Shown: positions 53,542 through 62,329 of the stretch, in pieces
How the letters are laid out: each line of letters begins with the position of its first letter
How positions within the stretch are numbered: position 1 is the first letter of the stretch
Source of the DNA: Ruminococcus sp. XPD3002
Lineage (GTDB): Bacteria; Bacillota; Clostridia; Oscillospirales; Ruminococcaceae
Assembly (NCBI GenBank): GCA_900119535.1
Contig: FPJT01000004.1
Location: 130,662 to 194,661 of the forward strand
Length of the DNA stretch: 64,000 nt
Reading direction: 5' to 3'
Notes under the pieces: generated by a model
Database searches by the model: none
Seen by the model: only the letters and a program-made list of their open reading frames with translations
Told to the model about the DNA's origin: nothing
Program-made: the position numbers and the translations under genes

Positions 53542-55293
53542 TCAGTTCCTTTTTGAACTGAACAGCGCCCTCAGGTCATCATCGGAAATGCCGTTCTCCT
53601 GATCGGATGAGGGCCTTGTATTTTTCAGTACCTTAACGCAGTCTGCGAAAACCTGCGGATTAACTTCAAGTTCACGGTTCTGCGCTTCCATTCCGCTTAT
53701 TTTGCCCATTTCATCCACCGAAAATTCATCGGCAAGAAGCGAAAGCGAAAATCTGTCACTGTTTTTCATCCTGTCAAGCAAAGCGGAATAAACCCGCTTA
53801 TTGAAGTCTGTAACGAATATCTCAGGCGGTGCATCCTTTTCTATGCTCTCCGCTTCCTGAGGACGCCTCAGCAGATAGAATATTATGGTCTCTTCCGCCT
53901 TAGCCTCTCGTTTATGCTTTACTGCCTCGGGATTTATGTCATCACGGACGTATGTTGCCCGTGCGGTTATATTCTTCCATTCCTTCTTCTTGAAGCTCTT
54001 TCGCTTTCCGAACCGTACTGCGTCCACACGGCTTTTCAGTATATCGTATGAAAAGCTGTACTTTTCTGCGGTGCTTCTGGTATAGACCTCTCTTTCGATA
54101 TCGTTTCCGATATCGGCGAGTATCTCCGCAGTTTTATTCAGAAGGAGCGTCTTGCCGTGTTCTGTATCGGCATCGACTCCCTCGGCGCATCGTCCCAGAA
54201 GGAATAGCATCGAATCTCCCGAACCGTCAAGAAGCATACGGAAGCGGTCCGCACCGTATTTCTTTATGAACTCGTCAGGATCCTTTGCGCCTTCTATCTT
54301 AAGTGTTTTTGCAGTAACTCCTACGTCGCTGAAGTGCTTTACCGCCTTCTGAGTAGCATTCTGACCTGCCCCGTCGCTGTCGTAGGAAATTATGACCTCG
54401 TCGGCGTAGTGGCTTATGAGCCTTGCCTGTTCGGGAGTTATAGCTGTTCCCAGTGTGGCAACGACGTTCTCAAAGCCTGCCTGATTTACTGCGATAACGT
54501 CCATATATCCCTCGCAGAGGATGAGACGCTTGGAGTTGGAATTTTTTGCGAAGTTCATGGAAAACAGGTTGTTTCCCTTGTCGAACACGGGAGTATTTCC
54601 CGTATTCAGGTATTTCGGCTTGGAATCGTCAAGAACTCTTCCGCCGAATCCGATTATATTGCCGCGGAGGTCCACTATTGGGAACATCACGCGGTTACGG
54701 AACATATCAAAGACACGTCCGTTTTTTGATCTTCCGCCAAGCCACGCATCGATTATTTCATCGTCGCTGTAGCCCTTGCTGCGGAGCATATTTGTAAGCT
54801 CGTCCCATGAATCGGAAGCAAATCCGAGACCGTATTTCTTTATGGTCTGGGGAGTGAGCTGTCTGTCGTGGAAATATTTCAGCCCCGCCTTATTGCTTCC
54901 CTTTACGAGATTGAGGTAGAAGAAGTTTGCGGCAAGGCGGTTCATCTCATAGATGCGTGTACGGCGCTGGGTATAAGCCTTATCCTGACCGTTCCCGTTA
55001 TAATCGGGGACCTCCATCCCTGCCCTCTGGGCGAGGAATTTCACAGCCTCGTGGAATGTGAGGTTCTCTATCTTCATGATGAAGGTTATAACGTCTCCCC
55101 CTGACTGACAGCCGAAGCAGTAGAAATGGGGATCGTCCATATACACCGTACAGGACGGAGTTTTCTCCGAATGGAAGGGACAGTTGCAGACGTAGTTCCT
55201 GCCGCGTCTGATAAGGTGTACATAAGAGCTCATTACCTGATCTATGGGATTGGCATTTACGAGCGCATAAAGGAATTCATCGTTCTGCGGCAT
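53542..55293 (-). CDS. dnaG: DNA primase DnaG
   Basis: Makes RNA primers at the replication fork. The 583-residue protein has the N-terminal CHC2 zinc ribbon (CPFHSEKTPSCTVY, then FYCFGCQSGGDVI), the RNA polymerase core with the Toprim motifs LILCEGYMDVIA and ISYDSDGAGQ, and a C-terminal helicase-binding region. It belongs to the leftward operon with dgt upstream and the sigma factor genes downstream. Confidence 0.96.
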   Translation of the reverse strand: MPQNDEFLYALVNANPIDQVMSSYVHLIRRGRNYVCNCPFHSEKTPSCTVYMDDPHFYCFGCQSGGDVITFIMKIENLTFHEAVKFLAQRAGMEVPDYNGNGQDKAYTQRRTRIYEMNRLAANFFYLNLVKGSNKAGLKYFHDRQLTPQTIKKYGLGFASDSWDELTNMLRSKGYSDDEIIDAWLGGRSKNGRVFDMFRNRVMFPIVDLRGNIIGFGGRVLDDSKPKYLNTGNTPVFDKGNNLFSMNFAKNSNSKRLILCEGYMDVIAVNQAGFENVVATLGTAITPEQARLISHYADEVIISYDSDGAGQNATQKAVKHFSDVGVTAKTLKIEGAKDPDEFIKKYGADRFRMLLDGSGDSMLFLLGRCAEGVDADTEHGKTLLLNKTAEILADIGNDIEREVYTRSTAEKYSFSYDILKSRVDAVRFGKRKSFKKKEWKNITARATYVRDDINPEAVKHKREAKAEETIIFYLLRRPQEAESIEKDAPPEIFVTDFNKRVYSALLDRMKNSDRFSLSLLADEFSVDEMGKISGMEAQNRELEVNPQVFADCVKVLKNTRPSSDQENGISDDDLRALFSSKRN

Positions 55294-55300
55294 TTAGTCC

Positions 55301-56296
55301 TCACTTCCAGAATTTCGGCACAAAAAGGTCGGTATAAAGGTCAACGGCATAGCCGTCGCTCATACCCGAAATATAGTCGCAGACTGCTCTGTCGGCATCA
55401 GTGTCGTGAGCTATCTGTCTGTATTCGGGCGGCAGTTTATCTGTATTCTCAATGAAATACGCATAGAGCTTGCGGACGAGCAGTTCGGCCTTTGCTTCCT
55501 CCTGCTTTGCGGCAGGATTGGTATAGACTCTCTCGAACATGAAGTCCTTGAGATCGTCGTGAGCCTTGCGTATATCGCTTGCGAAATCTATCTCATAGGC
55601 GCCGTTCTGAATAACAGAGGCGATGAGGGTAGTTATGCGCTTGGTCTTGGTATTTCCCAGTACCCTGACGCATTTCGGCGGCAGGTCGAAGGGAGTTAAT
55701 ATCCCTGCACGTATAGAGTCCTCTATATCGTGGTTTATGTAAGCTATGGTATCGGCAAGTCTTACCACATTGCCCTCTTTGGTAGAGGCTATCATATTGG
55801 TATGGCAGGCAATGCCGTTCTTTACTGCGAAGGTAAGGTTCAGTCCCTTGCCCTTTTTTTCAAGTGTTTCAACAACTCTTACGCTTTGCAGATAGTGCTT
55901 GAAGCCGTGGGGACAAATATCGTTCAGCACCGCTTCTCCGCAGTGACCGAAAGGAGAGTGTCCCAGATCGTGACCTAAGGCGATAGCCTCGGTAAGGTCC
56001 TCGTTCAGGCGAAGTCCTCTTGCGATAGTACGAGCTATCTGAGCAACTTCCAGTGTGTGCGTAAGTCTTGTGCGGTAGTGATCGCCTACAGGAGAAAGGA
56101 ATACCTGTGTCTTACGTTTGAGTCTTCGGAAGGAATTGCAGTGAAGGATACGGTCTCTGTCCCTCTGGAATTCTGTTCTGTAGGGACACTTTTCTTCGTA
56201 TCTAACTCGTCTGGTATTCTCCTCGTCAACGCTTGTGCAGGCATATCTGCTCAATATAGCGATCTCGTTTATCTCTGTCTGCTCACGAACTGTCAT
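55301..56296 (-). CDS. dgt: Deoxyguanosinetriphosphate triphosphohydrolase-like protein
   Basis: HD-domain enzyme of 331 residues that removes triphosphate from dNTPs. RDRDRILHCNSFRRLKRKTQVF is the family start; the metal site is RLTHTLEVAQIARTI with ALGHDLGHSPFGHCGE, and the later VRLADTIAYINHDIED supplies the last Asp. Length matches short Firmicute forms. It lies seven bases before dnaG on the same strand. Confidence 0.93.
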   Translation of the reverse strand: MTVREQTEINEIAILSRYACTSVDEENTRRVRYEEKCPYRTEFQRDRDRILHCNSFRRLKRKTQVFLSPVGDHYRTRLTHTLEVAQIARTIARGLRLNEDLTEAIALGHDLGHSPFGHCGEAVLNDICPHGFKHYLQSVRVVETLEKKGKGLNLTFAVKNGIACHTNMIASTKEGNVVRLADTIAYINHDIEDSIRAGILTPFDLPPKCVRVLGNTKTKRITTLIASVIQNGAYEIDFASDIRKAHDDLKDFMFERVYTNPAAKQEEAKAELLVRKLYAYFIENTDKLPPEYRQIAHDTDADRAVCDYISGMSDGYAVDLYTDLFVPKFWK

Positions 56297-56392
56297 ACTA
56301 TCACCCCTTAGCGCATTATTTCCTATATACTTATACCTTGTTTATTAAAAAAACCCTTTTTTTAAATTGATTTTTTCTTATAAAATCTGCTG

Positions 56393-57025
56393 TTATTTTA
56401 TTACCGATGAGAAGTCCTCATACAGTTCCCCCATATCCGTTACGTTTACGGAACCGTTAGTAGCTTCGGTAAGTTCTTTCATAAGCGGAAGGAGCATCTC
56501 GTTGAGCACCAGCAGGTCCAGTGTAACGTCACTGCCGAAATCGGAGTTTTCTGTTATCGTCTGATAATTCGGCAGGATGTAGCTTATCTTGCCGTAAAGT
56601 CCGTAATCGGTAACAAGTCTTATACGGTGACAAAGCCGCATATCCATGATATGAGCCGCATCACACGCAAGGGAAGCGGCGTGGGAATATGCTCTTACAA
56701 GTCCGCCTCCGCCAAGAAGTATACCTCCGAAATAACGGGTAACTACCATGCAGACATCAGTAAGTTCGCGCTTTTTCAGAACGTCAAGCACGGGCACTCC
56801 CGCAGTTCCCTGTGGTTCGCCGTCATCGGAATATCGGGAAATATTGTCCTGACGCACTATATACGCATACACATTGTGACGAGCCTTGCGGTGCTGCGCC
56901 TTTATGGAGTTGACGAACTCTACAGCCTCGTCATTTGTCTTTACGGGAGCTATATACCCTATAAATTCCGAACGCTTCTCAATAAAGGAAGCTGTGGCAG
57001 GCTTTGAAACAGTGAAATAGTTCAT
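56393..57025 (-). CDS. yigZ: YigZ/IMPACT family protein
   Basis: A 210-residue protein of the UPF0029/IMPACT family, proposed to bind nucleic acid or ribosomes; its function in bacteria is unclear. Signatures are KRSEFIGYIAPVKTNDEA, AQHRKARHNVYAYIV, SDDGEPQGTAGVPVL and VVTRYFGGILLGGGGLVRAYS. The start MNYFTVSKPATASF at 57025 is set after the rpmE terminator; the Shine-Dalgarno sequence is not obvious. It is upstream of dgt by about 100 bp. Confidence 0.9.
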   Translation of the reverse strand: MNYFTVSKPATASFIEKRSEFIGYIAPVKTNDEAVEFVNSIKAQHRKARHNVYAYIVRQDNISRYSDDGEPQGTAGVPVLDVLKKRELTDVCMVVTRYFGGILLGGGGLVRAYSHAASLACDAAHIMDMRLCHRIRLVTDYGLYGKISYILPNYQTITENSDFGSDVTLDLLVLNEMLLPLMKELTEATNGSVNVTDMGELYEDFSSVIK

Positions 57026-57042
57026 ATTTTTATCGTGTAAAG

Positions 57043-57070
57043 CGGAAAAAAGCCGGTCATAGACCGGCTT
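57043..57070 (-). terminator. Terminator of rpmE
   Basis: Minus strand: AAGCCGGTC/GACCGGCTT (57070-57062, 57058-57050) followed by a T-run. Confidence 0.85.
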
Positions 57071-57074
57071 GTGA

Positions 57075-57278
57075 TTACTTATCGAGATTGAAACGCTTAT
57101 TGAATCTGTCAACACGTCCGCCTGTATCAACAAGCTTCTGCTTTCCGGTATAGAACGGATGGCACTTTGAGCAGATTTCAACCTTGATGTTCTCCTTAGT
57201 AGACATAGTTTCGATCACGTTACCGCAGTGGCAAGTAATTGTAGTCTTCTTAAACTCAGGATGGATTCCCTCTTTCAC
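57075..57278 (-). CDS. rpmE: Ribosomal protein L31 (bL31), zinc-binding form
   Basis: A 67-residue large-subunit protein with the zinc ligands CHC and CSKC ([27 protein letters not shown]). The C+ form is the zinc-containing variant. The start is GTG at 57278, giving the canonical [17 protein letters not shown] lies six bases upstream, and the GTG at 57287 that would add three residues overlaps that site. It has its own promoter and terminator. Confidence 0.95.
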   Translation of the reverse strand: MKEGIHPEFKKTTITCHCGNVIETMSTKENIKVEICSKCHPFYTGKQKLVDTGGRVDRFNKRFNLDK

Positions 57279-57366
57279 GATTGTCACCTCTTTCGATTTA
57301 TTTTTGTAAATCGGTCAGCCCATCAGTTCCTTTAGACAGTAGTGCCGTTGTACATTACATTTATAT

Positions 57367-57395
57367 ATTATATCACACTGAGCCGTGTGTGTCAA
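57367..57395 (-). promoter_or_regulatory. Promoter of rpmE
   Basis: Minus strand: TTGACA (57395-57390), a 17-base spacer ending in TGTGA, and TATAAT (57372-57367). Confidence 0.85.
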
Positions 57396-57473
57396 GCACC
57401 GGAAAAATATTTTTCTCATTTAACTTATATACTGTCCGCGTCCGCTTTATCCGTTCCACTCTGACTTTTTTAT

Positions 57474-57635
57474 TATTGCTCCACCAATTAACTCTTGAAG
57501 AAATATTGCGACGGACTGGCAGAGAAAGGCAAGGAAGAAAGCCGCAGGAATACTGTCGCATTTCAAGACTTTCTGACGCAGTATTTCGCTGTCAGGACAA
57601 GCAAGAAAATTCAGGAGTTAGTTGGGGGAGCAATA
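57474..57635. repeat. 162-bp element with terminal inverted repeats, copy 2
   Basis: The ends are TATTGCTCCACCAATTAACTC and its imperfect inverse GAGTTAGTTGGGGGAGCAATA. The centre holds GGAATACTGTCGCATTTCA and CTGACGCAG as in copy 1 (28256-28417), and inner inverted segments (CTTGAA..GCGAC with GTCGC..TTCAAG) suggest a folded RNA or DNA. Its length equals copy 1 exactly. It lies between divergent promoters. Confidence 0.75.
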
Positions 57636-57680
57636 TGTAAACGAACTATTGGACAAAATGTTAAAATTACTGTATTATTG

Positions 57681-57709
57681 TTGACTTTAAGACGTCGATG
57701 ATGTATAAT
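57681..57709 (+). promoter_or_regulatory. Promoter of the EAL-solenoid gene
   Basis: TTGACT (57681-57686), a 17-base spacer and TATAAT (57704-57709). Confidence 0.8.
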
Positions 57710-57794
57710 TAAAGTGTCAGAATTTGTCCGAAATTTCGGCTGCTGCCGCCGTAAACGGCAGTCCGCGCCCTCTTTTGCGGAGATAGGAGAGTTT

Positions 57795-60527
57795 ATGAGT
57801 ATTTTTGACCTTTCAAAAAAACCTCCTGAGCTTAGCCGCGATTGGCAGGTGTTCCAGCAGTTCGTCGGAAACATCGGCGCCTTTACCTACATTGCCAAGG
57901 ATAAAGCCGCTTACCTCGACGACTCCGCCTGTCATATGCTCTCTTGCAGCAATAAGCTCAACGAGTTTGAGTTTTTCAACCTTCTTGAAAAAATATCCAA
58001 GTGTCCCGTTGAAGGACAGAAGCATATCTACAGCTTCACAAACGGCAATACAACTAAGTTCCTGAAGATGAATATATACGAGAACAGCGACGAATGGCTG
58101 GGATTCATCCAGGATTTCACACGCCAGATGTCAGGTACGGGATACTCCAGCTTCGTGGACTATGATCCCGTTACACGGCTTCCCTCATACCCTTCCTTCT
58201 CCCAGAAGATAAAGGATATGCTGCCCGACCTTAAGAGCTGCTGCCTTGCTACGCTCTTCCTTAACGGCGTTGAGAAGCTCGGTTCATTCCTGACCGTGGA
58301 CAGCACCAACAGCTGTATAACCTCTGTATGCGAGGCTCTCAAATCCTTCGGCGGAGAGAATATCATCCTCGGTTCAAAGTCGAATTACGAGATATTCGTC
58401 TTCTTCAAGGACTGCGATAAGATGCAGATATACAATCTGCTCAACAGCATGGACGAAGCTGTTCAGAACTGCGTCATCACCGATGACTTCGGCGAGATAA
58501 TCGACATCTCGGATAAGAGCCGTCTAAGCCTTTCCATAGGATGCTCTTCCTATCCCGATGAGGCTTCCGATTTCAACATGCTTGTGAACTATTCGGAATT
58601 CGCCCTCTATGAGGCAAGAAACTCCAAGAGAAGCGTTATAAACTGGTTCTCGGAGGAAAACTACATCCGTGAAAAGGATTCCTACAAGAACGCTCAGCTG
58701 TTCACACGTATAGTACAGGAGAATCTGCTCACCTACTGCATGCAGCCGATAGTTGACGCAACTACGGGAAATATCGTCGCTTACGAGGCTCTTATGCGTA
58801 CAACAGGCGATATCAAAATGCCGCCGAAGCAGATACTTGCTATCGCTGAAAACCAGAATAACCTTTACAGCATCGAAAAGCTTACCCTCTTCAACACCAT
58901 GAAGATACTCAGCGAAAATCAGCAGATATTCAATGAAAGAAAGCTTTTCATCAACTCAATGTCCAACAGTCTCCTTTCGGATGAGGACTTCAACGATCTC
59001 TACCTGACCTACGGCGAACTCCTTGAAAAAGCTGTTATCGAAATTGTCGAGGACAGTGTCGCTTCAAACGATTCAATCGAGCTTATAAGAAAGCGCTGCG
59101 CTTTCACTCACTCGCAGCTTGCTATCGATGATTACGGTACAGGCTACGCTACAAGCTCCAATCTGCTCAAATACACTCCCGACTATGTAAAGATAGACCG
59201 TTCACTTATCAGCGATATCCACAACGACCTGAAAAAACAGCAGCTCGTTACACAGATAGTGGAATTCTGCCGCGATAACAACCTTATCTCACTTGCTGAG
59301 GGCGTAGAGACCGCTCACGAGATGCGTACCGTTATCCGTCTCGGAGTTGAACTCATTCAGGGCTACTACACTTCAAAGCCCAAGCCTCTCTTCCTTGACA
59401 GCATCTCAAAGGACATCAAGGACGAGATAATCAAGACTAACCTCGAAAGCCGTCCCGACGGTTCAAGGAAGATATATTCCGCAAGAAATGATACGGAAAT
59501 AGACCTTCTTAAGCTCGCTCTTGAAAAATATACCGATATTCAGATATACCAGAGTCAGCTCACTATAGTCGGAGATCCCGATAAACCCGTTAAAATGAAC
59601 ATCACTGTTATGGATAACCACAGCTGTGAGCTTACCCTTAAAAACGTGAATATCATAAGCGCTAACGGCAAACCCACTATTTCCGTCGGCGAGTACGCAA
59701 GGCTCGTACTCAACGTTTCAAAGACCAATAAGATCGGCAACTCGGGTATCTATGTTCCTATGGGTTCGCAGATCGAAGTTGTGGGCAAGGGTTCACTCAC
59801 TATCGACTGCTACGCTTCAGAAGGAATCGGCATCGGCAATGATTACGACCACAGCTACGGCGATATCACTATCGATATGACCGGTACCCTCGAAATAATC
59901 AGCAACAGCGTTGAGACCCTCTGCATCGGCGGCGGCTTCAACGATGACGACTCTGAGATAAAGCTCCTTTCCGGCAATGTCAAGATCTGTATGTACACTC
60001 ACAACGGTCTCGGCATCGGAAGCTTCAACGGAGATTCAAATATCCTCCTCTCAGAAAAATGCAGCCTCGATATGACACTTTCGGGAAATAACGTAACAGG
60101 TATCGGAAGCTGCAAGGGTATCTCAACTATAACTTCCTCTTCCGATATAAAGCTCTACTGCACAGGTGCAAACGCAGTCGGTATCGGCGTTCTCGATGAC
60201 GGCGAAGGAAGCATCATCATCGACAAGGGTACTATAGACATGAAGATGCGCTGCGGTAAACAGGCTTGTATCGGTTCTATGAACAGCAACGTCAATACAA
60301 AGATATGTGATGCCACTATCAATATCGATGTGGAAGGCGACCTCGCTACAGGTATCGGCGACCACAACGGCAGCGGCAGCATCGCTATCATCGGCTCGGA
60401 AGTAAACGTTTCCATGCTTGCAGGCAATCCGCTTGACATAGGCTCTAAGAACGGTGACGTTATAATACAGCGCTCCACCGTAAATTCACTGGTTAATAAC
60501 CAGAGGATCACTCACACTAATAACTGA
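57795..60527 (+). CDS. Degenerate GGDEF-EAL protein fused to a beta-solenoid domain
   Basis: A 910-residue cytosolic protein. After an N-terminal sensor-like region (about 1-110), a GGDEF-like domain (about 120-290) has lost the GGDEF motif (LGSKSNYEIFVFF). The EAL domain (about 305-550) keeps its catalytic residues: YEALMR, LAIDDYGTGYA, DYVKIDRS, LAEGVET and LIQGYYTSKP, so it should hydrolyse c-di-GMP. The last ~300 residues are repeats of the type GIGxxxGxxxIxI (for example GLGIGSFNGDSNILLS), a right-handed beta-solenoid resembling Cthe_2159-like carbohydrate-binding helices. The start at 57795 has AGGAGA; a GTG at 57714 lies at the transcription start and is rejected. Confidence 0.85.
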   Translation: MSIFDLSKKPPELSRDWQVFQQFVGNIGAFTYIAKDKAAYLDDSACHMLSCSNKLNEFEFFNLLEKISKCPVEGQKHIYSFTNGNTTKFLKMNIYENSDEWLGFIQDFTRQMSGTGYSSFVDYDPVTRLPSYPSFSQKIKDMLPDLKSCCLATLFLNGVEKLGSFLTVDSTNSCITSVCEALKSFGGENIILGSKSNYEIFVFFKDCDKMQIYNLLNSMDEAVQNCVITDDFGEIIDISDKSRLSLSIGCSSYPDEASDFNMLVNYSEFALYEARNSKRSVINWFSEENYIREKDSYKNAQLFTRIVQENLLTYCMQPIVDATTGNIVAYEALMRTTGDIKMPPKQILAIAENQNNLYSIEKLTLFNTMKILSENQQIFNERKLFINSMSNSLLSDEDFNDLYLTYGELLEKAVIEIVEDSVASNDSIELIRKRCAFTHSQLAIDDYGTGYATSSNLLKYTPDYVKIDRSLISDIHNDLKKQQLVTQIVEFCRDNNLISLAEGVETAHEMRTVIRLGVELIQGYYTSKPKPLFLDSISKDIKDEIIKTNLESRPDGSRKIYSARNDTEIDLLKLALEKYTDIQIYQSQLTIVGDPDKPVKMNITVMDNHSCELTLKNVNIISANGKPTISVGEYARLVLNVSKTNKIGNSGIYVPMGSQIEVVGKGSLTIDCYASEGIGIGNDYDHSYGDITIDMTGTLEIISNSVETLCIGGGFNDDDSEIKLLSGNVKICMYTHNGLGIGSFNGDSNILLSEKCSLDMTLSGNNVTGIGSCKGISTITSSSDIKLYCTGANAVGIGVLDDGEGSIIIDKGTIDMKMRCGKQACIGSMNSNVNTKICDATINIDVEGDLATGIGDHNGSGSIAIIGSEVNVSMLAGNPLDIGSKNGDVIIQRSTVNSLVNNQRITHTNN

Positions 60528-60572
60528 TCTTACAGGATCAGATCATAAAAAAGAAAGTAAGGTAATAATTTA

Positions 60573-61667
60573 ATGAAACTTGGTATGGTTGGCCTTCCTA
60601 ACGTAGGCAAAAGCACTCTTTTCAACGCTCTGACCAATGCAGGAGCAGAATCCGCAAACTACCCGTTCTGTACTATCGAGAAAAACGTCGGTATAGTATC
60701 AGTTCCCGATGAAAGGCTCGATAAGCTGGCAGAAATGTACGAGCCCGATAAGTTCACTCCCGCAACTCTCGAATTCGTGGACATCGCAGGCCTCGTAAAG
60801 GGCGCTTCAAAGGGTGAGGGACTCGGAAATAAATTCCTTGCGGATATCCGTGAGGTGGACGCTATCGTTCACGTAGTCCGCTGCTTCGAGGATACCAATA
60901 TCATCCACGTTGACGGAAGCATCAATCCCGTCCGCGATATCGAGACTATCAATCTCGAACTCATCTTCTCGGATATCGAGATGATAGACCGCCGCATCGA
61001 CCGCGCTAAAAAGGCTGCAAAGGGCGATAAGAAGTACCTTGCGGAGATAGACTTCCTTGAAAGACTCAAGGCTCACCTTGAAAACGGCAAGTCTGCAAGA
61101 GGATTCGATTTCACCGACGACGAGAGAGAGCTTATCAAGTCCACTCCCCTCCTCTCGGCAAAGCCTGTTATCTATGCAGCTAACCTCAGCGAGGACGACT
61201 TCACCAACAACATCGAGACCAACGAAAATTACAAGCAGGTCTGCGCTATCGCAGCAGAAGAACACTCCGCTGTACTTCCTATCTGCGCTCAGATAGAAGC
61301 AGAGATATCCGATATGGGCGACGAGGACAAGGCTATGTTCCTCAGTGAGCTCGGTCTTGAAGTTTCAGGTCTCAACCGTATTATAAAAGAAGGATATTCA
61401 CTCCTCGGACTTATCTCCTACCTCACAGCAGGAAAACAGGAGGTCCGTGCATGGACTATCACCAAGGGCACAAAAGCTCCGCAGGCAGCAGGTAAGATAC
61501 ACACCGACTTTGAAAAAGGCTTCATCCGTGCAGAAGTTATTTCCTTCGATGCACTTATGGAGTGCGGTTCAATGGCTGCTGCAAAGGAAAAGGGACTTGT
61601 CCGCCTTGAAGGAAAGGAATACGTTATGCAGGACGGCGATATAGTTCTTTTCAGATTCAACGTCTGA
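60573..61667 (+). CDS. ychF: Redox-regulated ATPase/GTPase YchF
   Basis: Ribosome-associated P-loop protein of 364 residues from the Obg group; it prefers ATP. G1 is [15 protein letters not shown]3 is FVDIAGLVKGASKGEGLGNKFL, and the altered G4 region is YAANLSEDDF. The C-terminal TGS domain is present (VRAWTITKGTKAPQAAGKIHTDFEKGFIRAEVI). Length is normal. AAGGTAA lies upstream of the ATG. Confidence 0.96.
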   Translation: MKLGMVGLPNVGKSTLFNALTNAGAESANYPFCTIEKNVGIVSVPDERLDKLAEMYEPDKFTPATLEFVDIAGLVKGASKGEGLGNKFLADIREVDAIVHVVRCFEDTNIIHVDGSINPVRDIETINLELIFSDIEMIDRRIDRAKKAAKGDKKYLAEIDFLERLKAHLENGKSARGFDFTDDERELIKSTPLLSAKPVIYAANLSEDDFTNNIETNENYKQVCAIAAEEHSAVLPICAQIEAEISDMGDEDKAMFLSELGLEVSGLNRIIKEGYSLLGLISYLTAGKQEVRAWTITKGTKAPQAAGKIHTDFEKGFIRAEVISFDALMECGSMAAAKEKGLVRLEGKEYVMQDGDIVLFRFNV

Positions 61668-61731
61668 TTATACAAAGTGCACAATTATCTCCCCTGTTAT
61701 ATGTGCAAAGAGTGAAATTTCCGAAAAACAC

Positions 61732-61760
61732 TTGCATTTCGCAAAAAGTTGTGATATAAT
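61732..61760 (+). promoter_or_regulatory. Promoter of the nfeD-SPFH operon
   Basis: TTGCAT (61732-61737), a 17-base spacer ending in TGTGA, and TATAAT (61755-61760). The leader folds into ATAAGGT..AGATGA with TCATCT..ACCTTAT (61767-61808). Confidence 0.75.
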
Positions 61761-61844
61761 TCACACATAAGGTCAGATGAACTTATTTCAAAGTCATCTT
61801 AACCTTATCACACTTCTTGTGATCTTACGAAAGGGGGCGCTTCT

Positions 61845-62276
61845 ATGGGTGTACTGTTCTGGGCTATTATGATCGTTGTATTCGTTATTGCCGAAGTCGC
61901 TACGGTCCAGCTCGTATCTATCTGGTTCGCACTTGGTGCGTTCATTACTATGATATGCAGCTATTTCTTCGATATAAACACGTTCGGTCAGCTTGTGATC
62001 TTCATCATTTCTTCGTCTTTCTTCCTTGCACTGACCTTCCCGTTTATGAAGAAACACCGTAAAGCTAAACATGTTTCTACAAATGCAGAACTTGATGTCG
62101 GCAAGAATGCGGTCGTGATCGAGGAAATCAACAAGGATAACGGTACAGGACGTGTTACTCTCAATGGCGTTGACTGGAGCGCAGTTTCTTCAGACAGCTC
62201 AGTCATCCCAAAAGGAAGTATCGTTACCGTTACTCAGGTTCAGGGCGCTAAGCTCGTTGTAGAGCTTAAGGATTAA
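61845..62276 (+). CDS. NfeD-family membrane protein
   Basis: A 143-residue protein with three or four helices at the N terminus (about 5-75) and a C-terminal OB-fold domain (about 85-143, VGKNAVVIEEINKDNGTGRVTLNGVDWSAVS). NfeD proteins partner with SPFH proteins in membrane microdomains, and an SPFH gene follows 54 bp downstream. AAGGGGG lies upstream of the ATG. The protease domain of long NfeD forms is absent. Confidence 0.9.
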   Translation: MGVLFWAIMIVVFVIAEVATVQLVSIWFALGAFITMICSYFFDINTFGQLVIFIISSSFFLALTFPFMKKHRKAKHVSTNAELDVGKNAVVIEEINKDNGTGRVTLNGVDWSAVSSDSSVIPKGSIVTVTQVQGAKLVVELKD

Positions 62277-62329
62277 TAAACTCTCCCGGCAGGGAGGAAT
62301 AAAAACATTTTGTTTTGGAGGAATTAACT

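Noticed and set aside
57714..57794. N-terminal extension of the EAL-solenoid protein from a GTG at 57714
   Set aside because: The GTG lies at the predicted transcription start, so no ribosome binding site could precede it; ATG at 57795 has a good one.
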